Shown here one piece after another: positions 34,862-43,093 of a stretch of DNA of 51,149 nt. A program made the translations under genes and the position numbers. The number at the start of each line of letters is the position of its first letter. The first letter of the stretch is position 1. This stretch comes from Modestobacter excelsi (GTDB lineage Bacteria > Actinomycetota > Actinomycetes > Mycobacteriales > Geodermatophilaceae), in assembly GCF_005930495.1 (NCBI RefSeq), contig NZ_SJEX01000029.1, forward strand, positions 1 to 51,149, read 5' to 3'. Below the pieces are notes generated by a model that did no database searches, was not told the DNA's origin, and worked only from the letters and a program-made list of their open reading frames with translations.

Positions 34862-35674
34862 ATGACCGAGCCCACCGACACCGAGAGCCGCCCGCAGCGA
34901 ACCGACGCACTGCCGCCTGTTCCGCCGGCGGGCGTCGCTCAGCCGCCCATTCCGGCACCGGAAGCGTCCCGTCCCGCCGCCGGACGGGGGAAGAAGCTGA
35001 CTGCGGCGCTGGCCGTCGGCCTCGTCGTCGGCGGAGGCATCGGCGCCGGTGCCTCCGCCGCCCTGAGCGACCCCACCGGCAGCGACGAGTACCAGGCGCT
35101 CGCCGTGCAGCTGGAGACCGCGCGCGGCGAAAACGCCGATGACCAGCAACAGGCAGCCGCGCCGTCCACCTCGGCGGCCGCCGCGAGCAGCAGCGGTGCG
35201 GCCGACGGGCCACAGCTCGCCCCGGTGGGGCAGACGGTCAGCAACGGCGGCGTCACGCTCACCGTCACCGGCGCGTTCGTGGCCGACACCATCGAGCTCA
35301 ACGAGACCAGCTACGCGCCCGGCTCCGGCTACGAGGAGTACACGCCCACTCCGCCTGACGCCGGCGGCAAGTACGTAGTCGTGGAGACGCACGTGGTCAA
35401 CAACGCCCAGGTGAGCATGGATCTGACCTGCGGATTTCCGATCGACACGGCTGTCGTCGACGCCCAGGAGCGGTACTTCGACACCATCGACAGCCTCTAC
35501 AAGCTCCGCGACAACCCCGAGTGCAACGACCAGCTGCAGCCCGGCTTCGAAGCCGACATGACCTACGTCTACATGGTCCCGGCCACCGCACAGATCACGG
35601 CCTTCGGTTTCGCGGACGCCACCGACCTCGCCAACTCGTCCACCAAGTACACCGGCGTGCAGCTGACCCTGTAG
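34862..35674 (+). CDS. Membrane-anchored DUF4352-type extracellular protein
   Basis: 270 residues. Residues 1-43 are Pro-rich and cytoplasmic, followed by a transmembrane helix (LTAALAVGLVVGGGIGAGASAAL). A Ser/Ala linker leads to an extracellular immunoglobulin-like domain of the DUF4352 kind: VSNGGVTLTVTGAFVADTIEL, then GGKYVVVETHVVNNAQ, then AQITAFGFAD. Two cysteines (TCGF and PECND) could pair. ATG 34862 follows GGGGAGCACACA. Role in the element unknown; it could be a surface sensor or exclusion factor. Confidence 0.7.
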   Translation: MTEPTDTESRPQRTDALPPVPPAGVAQPPIPAPEASRPAAGRGKKLTAALAVGLVVGGGIGAGASAALSDPTGSDEYQALAVQLETARGENADDQQQAAAPSTSAAAASSSGAADGPQLAPVGQTVSNGGVTLTVTGAFVADTIELNETSYAPGSGYEEYTPTPPDAGGKYVVVETHVVNNAQVSMDLTCGFPIDTAVVDAQERYFDTIDSLYKLRDNPECNDQLQPGFEADMTYVYMVPATAQITAFGFADATDLANSSTKYTGVQLTL

Positions 35675-36235
35675 ATCCCGCCGAGGCGGATCGGTGAGGA
35701 ACCAGTCGGCGCGCGGCTAGCCCCTCGGCGTCGGCCGGGCACGGCGGCTGGCGCGGGGCGGGGCGGTACCGCCAGCGGGCGCGCGCAGCGGCCGCGACCG
35801 CGGTGGCCTCGTCACGCCACCCTCCTAGTCGTCTGGCGCGCGACGCTCAGGAAGGTCCCGGGTGCCTGGTGCGACGCCCGGACCGACAGCTCCGCGGCGC
35901 CCCCGCTTCCGGCCCAGGGTGACCTGAACTCCCCCGGCGCACCGCAACGCCGACGTCGGTGACCGGCCACCGGCCACTGTGGTCACGCGTCAGCCGTCCT
36001 GGATGATCTTGCGTTCTGCGTCTCCATGATCGAACATGCGTTCGAACACCTGTTCGACGTCTGGGGCGCTCCGACGCCCGAAACGGGCCGACGACTGCCG
36101 TCTGCCGTTTCGAGCGCTTCCCCTCGGGGGGCCAACCGGTCGCGTTCGGGTGACCACTGTGCTCGATCCACGGGCGCACGGTCCCCGTCCGCTGCACCCG
36201 ACCGGTGAGCGCACAAACGAGAGGACCACCCACAC
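35675..36235. other. 561-bp regulatory region of the transposition operon
   Basis: No convincing gene. It contains two overlapping LexA boxes (36030-36057) and an 8-bp inverted repeat CGAAACGG / CCGTTTCG (36079-36086, 36105-36112), both upstream of the first transposition-operon gene. The leader between the boxes and the GTG at 36236 is ~180 nt. A 60-codon ORF from 36026 runs through the boxes and is probably chance. Confidence 0.6.
36030..36057. promoter_or_regulatory. Two overlapping perfect SOS (LexA) boxes
   Basis: TCGAACATGCGTTCGA (36030-36045) and TCGAACACCTGTTCGA (36042-36057) both match the actinobacterial LexA consensus TCGAAC-N4-GTTCGA at all 12 fixed positions. They share four bases and their centres are 12 bp apart. 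They lie ~180 bp before the transposition operon and nothing else is divergent from them. Confidence 0.85.
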
Positions 36236-36853
36236 GTGAACGCCGTCATCGACCGCCCCTCAGCGGCCGGACCCGCCCCGGCCACCGCCCTGCCTCAGCA
36301 GCCGGGCCGGCGGCAGGGCTACCGGGGATTCCACGAGGCGCTCAACGCCCGGTGCGAGCTCGCCCTCGCCGAGCACCTGGCCATTCCAGCCGGTGGCCCG
36401 GCATGGGAGCGGGCCACCGACGCGCTCGCCCTGGCCGGCCGCATCGTGGCCGTACACGGCATGCCGGCCCGGCACGCCGCCGCCCGCCAGCAGCTGGCCG
36501 CCTTCCTCGGCGTGTACGACCGGTTCTTCCGACTGCCCGGCAGCTGGGAGCTGGACCCGATGGCCCCACTGAAGTCGCCGCTGACCTGGCGCACCGCCGC
36601 CGGCCACGTGCTTGTCGACGTGGTGCGCACCGCGCCGCCCAGCCATCCGCTGGCCGACACCGGCACCTTCACCCGCCTGACGGCGGCAACCGCCTGGGCC
36701 GAGACCCGCGGGCTGCGCCTGGCCGGGGTCCGGCTGCTGGCGCTGTCGGCGCCGGCGACGTCGCTGCTGCACGGCCCGTCCACCGGGCTGGTTCCGCTCG
36801 CCGGCACCGACTTCGCCGGTGCCCTCGCCGGGCCTGCCGGGGTGGCGGCGTGA
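36236..36853 (+). CDS. Transposition-operon protein 1, unknown family
   Basis: 205 residues, GTG start with GAGAGGA upstream. Mostly helical: YRGFHEALNARCELALAEHLAIPAGG, then ALAGRIVAVHGMPARHAAARQQLAAFLGVYDRFFRLPGSWELD. A region GHVLVDVVRTAPPSHPL follows. It has no TnsA endonuclease motif that I can see (no D ... QxK) and no zinc fingers. First gene of the operon behind the SOS boxes, with its stop overlapping the transposase start (GTGA). It may be an accessory DNA-binding or assembly factor; this is inference. Confidence 0.7.
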   Translation: MNAVIDRPSAAGPAPATALPQQPGRRQGYRGFHEALNARCELALAEHLAIPAGGPAWERATDALALAGRIVAVHGMPARHAAARQQLAAFLGVYDRFFRLPGSWELDPMAPLKSPLTWRTAAGHVLVDVVRTAPPSHPLADTGTFTRLTAATAWAETRGLRLAGVRLLALSAPATSLLHGPSTGLVPLAGTDFAGALAGPAGVAA

Positions 36854-38535
36854 CCGCCGGATGGCTGCGGCGCGCGGCGCTGGCCATCGCGGTCGCCGCG
36901 CAGCGGCCCGATGGCAGCGTGCCCGATGAGGCGGTGCGGCGTGCCGCCGCCGCCGCCGGTGTGAGCCCCCGCCAGGTGCGCCGCTGGCTGACCGGTCACG
37001 CCGAGCACCTCACCGACGGCGTGGCCGGGGTGCGCAACGTGCCCGACCCGGCGGCCCGGGTCGGCTGGCAGGTCAGCCCGCAGGTGCTCGGGGTGGTGTC
37101 GGCGACGCACACGCTCAAGCAGGCCTGGCAGCAGCTGCGGGCCACCGACCCGGTCACCCCGTCCTACCCGGCGTTCACCGCCGCGCTGCGCGGCTACGAC
37201 GACAACGGCATCGCCCGCGCGGTCAAGGGCGAGGGAGCCAAGACCCTCATCGGGTCGCGGATGTACCTCAAGGTCGAGGTCGAGCAGCGCAACGCCCGCT
37301 GGGAGCTCGACAGCCAGGAGGTGCCGGTGTTCGTCATTCCGACCCGGGGCGCCAAGCCGGTGAAGCTGCACCAGACCACCGCCATCGAGTCCAAGCACCG
37401 GATGGTGATGGCCACGGTGTTCACCCCCGGCCCGCCGCGCGCTGAAGACGTGGCCGCGTGCATCGCCCGCGGCGTGATGGGCCGGCCGTACATGCTCGAC
37501 GGGCAGGAAGTGTGGGTCGGTGGCATCCCCGACCAGATTGTCTGGGACAACGCCAAGTCCAACCTGGCCGAGCTGGTCACCGCGCTGGTCGTCTCGCTGG
37601 CCACGATGGGGTCAGCCGTCACCCCGTACGCCGGCTGGGAGAAGGGCAAGATCGAGTCCTGGCACGGCATCAGCCAGAGCGAGTGCTACAGCACCATGCC
37701 CGGCTACGCCTACGGCCCGCAGTCCTTCACCGGCCACCGGTACTGGGGCGACCACACTTCCGGCGCGGCGCTGCTGGGTGAGGACCTGCTCATCAGCCAG
37801 GCCGAGCGGTGGGCGCTGGAGCAGTACAACACCGCCCGCGTCCACGGGGCGCTGAACACCACGCCGCTGCGCAGCTGGGCGGCGGACACCAACCAGCTTC
37901 GCCAGGCCACCGTCGAGCAGCTGATGCCGGCGATGCTGTCCACCCAGAACCCCCGCACGGTGAACAAGAACGGCATCCGCTTCCGCGGCGTGGACTACGT
38001 CGCCGCCGGACTGAACCGGCTCGTCGGCCGCAAGGTCACCGTCCGCTACCTGCCCAACGTGGAGCTGGAGCGGCAGTTCATCGAGGTGTTCACCGGCGAT
38101 GAGTGGGTGTGCACCGCCTACCCGTCGGCCACCCTCACCCCCGCGCAGCGCACCGCCCTGTTGGTCGAGCGGCGCCGGCAGTACGAGCAGCTGCGGGAAG
38201 CCGAACGCGACGGGGCACGGATGCGCCGCGCCGTCGCCGAGCGGACGAAGGCCACCAACGGTGCGGAGACCACCTACGGGCAGAACGCCGCCGAGTACGC
38301 CCGCGACGAGCTGGCCGCCAACCTCGACGACCTGTTCGACGTCCTCCCTGACGACCAGCGCCCCGACCTCGACGACGACTTCGACGAAGGCCAGGCCGCG
38401 GACCTCAGCCCCAGCAGCTCGGGCCTGGGCGCGCGCCTCGGCGCCGACCTCAGCGCGGAGTACGTCGATGAGCTGGCCGACGAGCTGGAGAACGACCTGG
38501 ATGGCGGGCTCGGCGGCGGGCAGGTGGCGCCGTGA
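36850..38535 (+). CDS. TnsB/Mu-type DDE transposase
   Basis: 561 residues, GTG overlapping the previous stop. Cuts and joins the 3' ends of the element. An N-terminal HTH (VPDEAVRRAAAAAGVSPRQVRRWL) is followed by an RNase H-like catalytic core with the acidic triad at D154 (WELDSQ), D233 (WDNAKSN) and E269 (KGKIESWH). There are exactly 35 residues between the last two, so the core is intact. A beta-barrel domain (GIRFRGVDYVAAGLNRLVGRKVTVRYLPN) follows, then a coiled coil and an acidic C-terminal tail that probably contacts the ATPase. It is somewhat shorter than E. coli TnsB. Related to TnsB/TniA/MuA, exact subgroup unknown. Confidence 0.92.
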   Translation: MTAGWLRRAALAIAVAAQRPDGSVPDEAVRRAAAAAGVSPRQVRRWLTGHAEHLTDGVAGVRNVPDPAARVGWQVSPQVLGVVSATHTLKQAWQQLRATDPVTPSYPAFTAALRGYDDNGIARAVKGEGAKTLIGSRMYLKVEVEQRNARWELDSQEVPVFVIPTRGAKPVKLHQTTAIESKHRMVMATVFTPGPPRAEDVAACIARGVMGRPYMLDGQEVWVGGIPDQIVWDNAKSNLAELVTALVVSLATMGSAVTPYAGWEKGKIESWHGISQSECYSTMPGYAYGPQSFTGHRYWGDHTSGAALLGEDLLISQAERWALEQYNTARVHGALNTTPLRSWAADTNQLRQATVEQLMPAMLSTQNPRTVNKNGIRFRGVDYVAAGLNRLVGRKVTVRYLPNVELERQFIEVFTGDEWVCTAYPSATLTPAQRTALLVERRRQYEQLREAERDGARMRRAVAERTKATNGAETTYGQNAAEYARDELAANLDDLFDVLPDDQRPDLDDDFDEGQAADLSPSSSGLGARLGADLSAEYVDELADELENDLDGGLGGGQVAP

Positions 38536-39308
38536 ACGCCCGGCACCTGCGTGGCCTCACCGGCGCCGTCGACGTGCCCACCGCCGCCTACAACCGGGCG
38601 ATGCTGGTGCTGCGCCGGGCCGCCGGCGACAACGACCTCGCCGCGCTGCTGGGCGAGGCCGGCACCGGCAAGACGTTCTGCGCCCTCTCCTTCCTCGAGC
38701 AGATGACCGCCGCCGGAAGGCTCACGGTCTACCTGCAGCCCGAGCCGACCGCCACGCACACCCAGATGACCACCCGGCTGCTGCAGAAGCTGACCGGTGC
38801 CCGCCCCACCGGCGAGTCCTACTACCGCACCGACGACCTGGCCGACCTGCTCACCGAGCACTCACCGGTCATCGTCGTCGACGAGGCCCACCGCGCCCAG
38901 GCCCGCGGGCTGGACCAGCTCATCTACCTCAAGGAGAACGCGCCGGAGTGGACGCTGGTGCTCGTCGGCAGCGACCTGCCCGCGGCGGCCGCCCGCGTGG
39001 CCGGTGTCCGCAGCCGGCTGCGCGGCCGTACCGCCGCGTTCGGCGCCCTCACCGGCGCTGAGCTGCTGAGCACCCTGCAGGCCTGGCATCCGCTCCTGCG
39101 TCAGGCCGACCCACAGCTGCTGCAGCGCATCGACGCCCGCTACTGCGCCGGCCGGTTCCGGGACTGGGCGCAGCTGCTCCGCGCCGCAGAGGACGCCAAC
39201 GACGAACTGCGTGCCCGTGGCAAGCCCACCCACCCAACGCTCACCACCCGCCTGCTGGGCACCGCGGTCGCGCTCGCGGGCTTCGACGCCTGGGAGGTGC
39301 CGGCATGA
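38532..39308 (+). CDS. TnsC/TniB-like AAA+ ATPase
   Basis: 258 residues, GTG overlapping the transposase stop. ATP-dependent target-complex assembly factor that activates the transposase. Walker A is GEAGTGKT (41-48), Walker B is VIVVDEAH (D117-E118). A sensor-like segment TLVLVGSD follows, and an arginine-rich region RVAGVRSRLRGRTAAFGALTGAELL resembles the IstB/TniB family. It is the size of TniB/IstB rather than the longer E. coli TnsC. Overlap with both neighbours shows tight coupling in one operon. Confidence 0.88.
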   Translation: MNARHLRGLTGAVDVPTAAYNRAMLVLRRAAGDNDLAALLGEAGTGKTFCALSFLEQMTAAGRLTVYLQPEPTATHTQMTTRLLQKLTGARPTGESYYRTDDLADLLTEHSPVIVVDEAHRAQARGLDQLIYLKENAPEWTLVLVGSDLPAAAARVAGVRSRLRGRTAAFGALTGAELLSTLQAWHPLLRQADPQLLQRIDARYCAGRFRDWAQLLRAAEDANDELRARGKPTHPTLTTRLLGTAVALAGFDAWEVPA

Positions 39309-41551
39309 CCTCGCCCGCGGCTCCGCCCACGACCATGACCCCGACCACCGCCGACCCGGTGCCGCTGGCCGCCAACGCCGCCGGGTTCACGGTGCTGCAC
39401 GTGGCCAACGACGAGGACGTGCTGCTGCGGCCGGCCGGAGCCAACGACCCCGACAGCGGCCGGGTAGCGGTGAGGGTTCGACCCGGCATGCGGCGCACCG
39501 ACTGGCTGACCCGCGACCTGCTGGCCGCCCTCGGGGTGGACTTCGGGGTCACCGGCAGCGGCCGCAACGCCGATGAGAACCTGCAGCTGCTACCCGTGCG
39601 ACTGGTCGCGCGCCGCATCACCGACGTGCTGGTCGGCAGCGCCGAGTCGCTGACGCCCACCATGCTCACCGACCTGGTGCTGCTGGCCGCCGCCGCCCGC
39701 ACCCGGCTGTGGCTGGTCACCGCCCCGCCGGTCGCCGAGGCCGTGACGATCGCCCTGGGCGACTGGTGCGCGGTCGAAATGACCGTCGGCGACGCAACCG
39801 CGGCCTGGCCCGGCCTGCTCGTCGACCCGGACGGCACGCCCGCCGACGCCACCGCCCCAGCCGACAACCTGCCCGCGCGACTGGCCGACCCCGGCGAGCC
39901 GCGGCACCTGCCGCTGGTGGACGCCACCACCCTGCTGGCCGCCAGCCGCAGGCTCCTCACCACCGCAGAGGCAGGCTGGGTCCACCGTCGGCTGGCCGCC
40001 GCCGTCAGCGGCGCCAGCCACGAGCTGAGCACCGACCCGGACCCGGCGGCCGACCCCACCAACGCCATCGCCGCGTGGCTGCTGGACCGCTACGACAGCG
40101 CCGGCACGCTCACCCAGTTCCTGTGCGACGTCCGCGGCCTGCAGGTCGCCGGCCTGTGGCGCGGGCTGCTCATCCAGGTCGACGTGCCCGCGCTGCTGGG
40201 CACCGCTGCGGCCGCCCCGTCCGCGGCTGCCCGCACCCCCGCGGTGTGGCGGCGACTGCGTGCCTACCGCCTGCCGGTCCGCGCCGCGGCGTGCGCACTG
40301 GCCTCAGCCCGGCTCGGGTCCAGTGCCATCTGCGCGCTCACCGTCGCCGACGTCGCACCCGACGGCGCCACAGTCACCACCGACGGCATCACCGTGGTCA
40401 TCGAGCCCGACGCCGCCGCCTACGTCGCCGAGCAGCGGCTGTTGCGCCTGGCCTCCGGTGCCGTGCCCGGCGCTCCGCTACTCACCACCAGCACCGGCAG
40501 CGAGCTGTCCCACAAGGGGCTGGCCCGACTGCTGTCAGAAGCGCGGACCGAACTCGGCGTCGTGGTCACCAGCCGACTGGTCGAGCGGCGCGCTCCGGAC
40601 ACGGCCACGACGCTGCGCCGCTGGGGCGTGGCCGTCACCTCCATCGGTCCCAAAGTGCCCGGGACCCCGGACACCACCACGCCGGCCGCGAGCCAGCCCA
40701 CCGCAGACACCGGCACGCCGTCAGCCGCGGTGCCGCTGCTGGACGTCGCCCTACTCCGCCGGCGGAAGATGGAGCTGCGCCTGTCCCGCAACGACATCGC
40801 CAAGCACCTGGGCGTCACCACCGCCGTCGTCGGCCGCCTCGAGTCCGGCGTCAACCACGCCGAACAGCCCCTCGGCCTGCTGCTGCGGCTGGCCGGGATG
40901 CTCGGCGTCGACCTTGCCGACCTACTCCCCCATCGCCGGGCAAGCGCCACCCGCCCGAACGTCGTCGCCAGCGAGAACGCCGGGGCCGACGATCGCGGCG
41001 AGGGCCCCGAGGACGTGCGGCTGCTCGGCGCCGCGCTGCACACGCTGGCCGTGCTGGTGCCGGTGGAGTCCCTCGCCGACGTCCTGGGCTGGGATGCCGC
41101 CCGACTGGCCACCGCCATCAACGGCCTGGAGCTGGCCGCGCCGGCGGTCGGGCTGCGGGTGCACCGGCTGCAGAACCGGGTGTCGCTGGTCCGCGCCACC
41201 GACGCGCTGCCCGCCGAGGCCCTGGCCGCAGTGCTGCGCTACGACGCCGCACGCACCGGCCTGGACACCACGCAGGCCCGCCTGGTGCACGCCGCGCTCA
41301 CCCGCGCCGTCACCGACCCCACCGGGCGCGGCGGACGCGGCGGACGCCACATGCTCGCCCGTTCCAACGCCGAGAAGGTCGCCGCCGGCTCCCTGGGCGG
41401 CGCCGGCATGCTCACGACCGACGACGCCGGCGACCTGTGCCTCACCGACGACGCCGCGGTGTCCCTGCTCGTTCCCCCACAGCCTCGCCCGGGACGAGAC
41501 GTTCCCACCGATGCTCACGCCGCGCTCGACCCCGCGCAGGAGGCCCAGTGA
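39305..41551 (+). CDS. Large XRE-HTH protein of the transposition operon, candidate target selector
   Basis: 748 residues, ATG overlapping the ATPase stop. It occupies the place of TniQ/TnsD but lacks their zinc-finger cysteines. Residues ~310-440 (SARLGSSAICALTVADVAPDGATV ... SHKGLARLL ... TATTLRRWGVAV) faintly recall a tyrosine-recombinase catalytic fold, without a convincing full active site. Residues ~479-545 contain an XRE-type HTH (LSRNDIAKHLGVTTAVVGRLESGV). The C-terminal ~190 residues look like tandem winged helices (ESLADVLGWDAARLATAINGLE ... TTQARLVHAALTRAV). I infer DNA-sequence recognition, possibly of the nrdJ 3' end. Family not recognised. Confidence 0.72.
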   Translation: MTSPAAPPTTMTPTTADPVPLAANAAGFTVLHVANDEDVLLRPAGANDPDSGRVAVRVRPGMRRTDWLTRDLLAALGVDFGVTGSGRNADENLQLLPVRLVARRITDVLVGSAESLTPTMLTDLVLLAAAARTRLWLVTAPPVAEAVTIALGDWCAVEMTVGDATAAWPGLLVDPDGTPADATAPADNLPARLADPGEPRHLPLVDATTLLAASRRLLTTAEAGWVHRRLAAAVSGASHELSTDPDPAADPTNAIAAWLLDRYDSAGTLTQFLCDVRGLQVAGLWRGLLIQVDVPALLGTAAAAPSAAARTPAVWRRLRAYRLPVRAAACALASARLGSSAICALTVADVAPDGATVTTDGITVVIEPDAAAYVAEQRLLRLASGAVPGAPLLTTSTGSELSHKGLARLLSEARTELGVVVTSRLVERRAPDTATTLRRWGVAVTSIGPKVPGTPDTTTPAASQPTADTGTPSAAVPLLDVALLRRRKMELRLSRNDIAKHLGVTTAVVGRLESGVNHAEQPLGLLLRLAGMLGVDLADLLPHRRASATRPNVVASENAGADDRGEGPEDVRLLGAALHTLAVLVPVESLADVLGWDAARLATAINGLELAAPAVGLRVHRLQNRVSLVRATDALPAEALAAVLRYDAARTGLDTTQARLVHAALTRAVTDPTGRGGRGGRHMLARSNAEKVAAGSLGGAGMLTTDDAGDLCLTDDAAVSLLVPPQPRPGRDVPTDAHAALDPAQEAQ

Positions 41552-42741
41552 CCGACATCCCGACCAGCCAGCCCGACCCCGACAGGTCGCAAGCCGCAGA
41601 GGGCGCTGGCGAGAACCACGTCGCCCGGCTGCGCGCCGAGCTGACCGCGCTGCGCGCCGAACGCGACGACCTCGCCCGCCGCCTCACCGAGGCGCTCGGC
41701 GAATACCAGGTGACCGCCGGGGCAGGTCAGCTGCCTCTGCCCGGCCTGGCCGTCCCACCACCACGTGTGCGTATCGACCTGCCGCTGGACGTGCAGACCA
41801 CCTCCGAGCGGGGCCTACCGTGGGCGTTCGCCGACGAGGCCCGCGATCTCGCGCGCGTGCGGCCGGGTGCCTACCTGCTGGCCGGTGACGAGCGGGAGCC
41901 GGTCCTGGTCCAGGTCGTCGAGGTGAGCGACGACGGCCGGGTACACGTCCGGATCGTCGGCCCCGGCCCGTTCATCCCCGCGGACCTCAACTTCGAGTCC
42001 GACGAGCCGGGCACGGTGTGGGCCCGTGTACCTGCCGCCGGCGCACCGGCGGCGGGCGCAGTGGTGCTGGCCGGGTCGGCGGCCGCCTGGTCGTGGGCCC
42101 GCATCGAGGCTGTCGAGGACGGCTGGCTCCTCCTACGGCTGCGGGCGGCCCCACTGGCCCCGGCCTCACCGGCAGCCGGTGGTGCTGCCGCTGCACGGCC
42201 CGGGTCCGGGGCCCCGCCCCGGGAGGATCCGTTCGTGGACGTCACGGCCGTCGAGCTGGCCGGTGACTACACCCTGGGTCTGAGCTGGGCCGACGGTGCG
42301 ACGACCATCGTCGATGTCGAGCCGTACCTGTGGGGCGAGGTGGGCGCGCCACTCCGGGACCTCGAGCTGTTCGCCACCGTCGTCGTGGACCACGACGCGG
42401 GCACCGTCGTCTGGCCGGCGACCGGCCTGGACCTCTCGCCGGTCGAGCTGCGCCGGGCCGGTCGACCGGCCGGGCCTGGCGGTGGGCCAGGACAGAACAC
42501 CGCCACTCGTGACCAGGTCCTGACGGCGCGGGAACAGCTGCTGCAGCTGGCCGATGCGCATGGGCTGACCGACCTGCGAGTCGACGAGCTCGGCAACCTC
42601 GTCGTCACGCTGCCGGCCGACGACGCCGGCTACCGAGCCCTGCGGGCGTTCTCAGCAACTGCCGCCGAAGCAGTCGGGGCGTGGGTGAACGTCGTCGCTG
42701 CGGACGCCCCGGGCGCACCGACCGACACCAGACTGCTGTGA
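41548..42741 (+). CDS. Transposition-operon protein 5 with DUF2442-like and shared C-terminal domains
   Basis: 397 residues, GTG overlapping the previous stop. A short coiled coil (LRAELTALRAERDDLARRL) is followed by two beta-rich segments (ARVRPGAYLLAGDEREPVLVQVVEVSDDGRVHVRIVG). A DUF2442-like domain comes next (~residues 230-305, VTAVELAGDYTLGLSWADGATTIVDVEPYL). The last ~70 residues (LADAHGLTDLRVDELGNLVVTLPA ... FSATAAEAVGAWVNVVA) are clearly related to the C-terminus of the XRE protein at 44620-45294. Role unknown; the shared module suggests a link between the transposition operon and the reverse transcriptase operon. Confidence 0.7.
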   Translation: MTDIPTSQPDPDRSQAAEGAGENHVARLRAELTALRAERDDLARRLTEALGEYQVTAGAGQLPLPGLAVPPPRVRIDLPLDVQTTSERGLPWAFADEARDLARVRPGAYLLAGDEREPVLVQVVEVSDDGRVHVRIVGPGPFIPADLNFESDEPGTVWARVPAAGAPAAGAVVLAGSAAAWSWARIEAVEDGWLLLRLRAAPLAPASPAAGGAAAARPGSGAPPREDPFVDVTAVELAGDYTLGLSWADGATTIVDVEPYLWGEVGAPLRDLELFATVVVDHDAGTVVWPATGLDLSPVELRRAGRPAGPGGGPGQNTATRDQVLTAREQLLQLADAHGLTDLRVDELGNLVVTLPADDAGYRALRAFSATAAEAVGAWVNVVAADAPGAPTDTRLL

Positions 42742-42820
42742 CCCGACTGCGGCACCCACATCAGGTGGGCGAACTACCCGCGTCGGTCGCGTCGGTGAGG
42801 CGCGGAGCTCCCGTACCTCT

Positions 42821-43057
42821 TCACTGCACCCCGCGTCGGTCGAGGCTCTGACGCACCGCGCTGAAGCTGCGATCTGTCTCCTCGGCCAAGACTCGCAGGC
42901 TCGCGCCGGCCTGGTACCGCTCGACGACATAGGTCTCCACCCGCTCCTGCAGCACCGGATCAGGACGCGGGCTGGCAGACCCCCGGAACTCGGGCCGGAC
43001 ACGAGCCTCGGCACGCGGTGGGTACGGCACGGGCCGACGGTAGCGATCCACGGGCAC
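42821..43057 (-). CDS. Small HTH protein
   Basis: 78 residues. The N-terminal half is basic and Pro-rich (MPVDRYRRPVPYPPRAEARVRPEF). The C-terminal half is a single HTH (ETYVVERYQAGASLRVLAEETDRSFSAVRQSLDRRGV), of the short type seen in many actinobacterial accessory genes. Convergent with the transposition operon. It could be a regulator or an accessory DNA-binding factor. Confidence 0.6.
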   Translation of the reverse strand: MPVDRYRRPVPYPPRAEARVRPEFRGSASPRPDPVLQERVETYVVERYQAGASLRVLAEETDRSFSAVRQSLDRRGVQ

Positions 43058-43093
43058 AGCGGACGTCGCCCTGGTAGGTGAAGTGGACCAGCG

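Noticed and set aside
36026-36208. 60-codon ORF across the SOS boxes
   Set aside because: It starts inside the operator region, has an unlikely composition after residue 20 and has no ribosome site; the perfect double LexA box explains the sequence better.
39709-42741. 1010-codon plus-strand frame overlapping the 748-residue gene
   Set aside because: Its first part is an Arg-rich shadow. Only the part from 41548 is a real gene, starting at a GTG that overlaps the previous stop.
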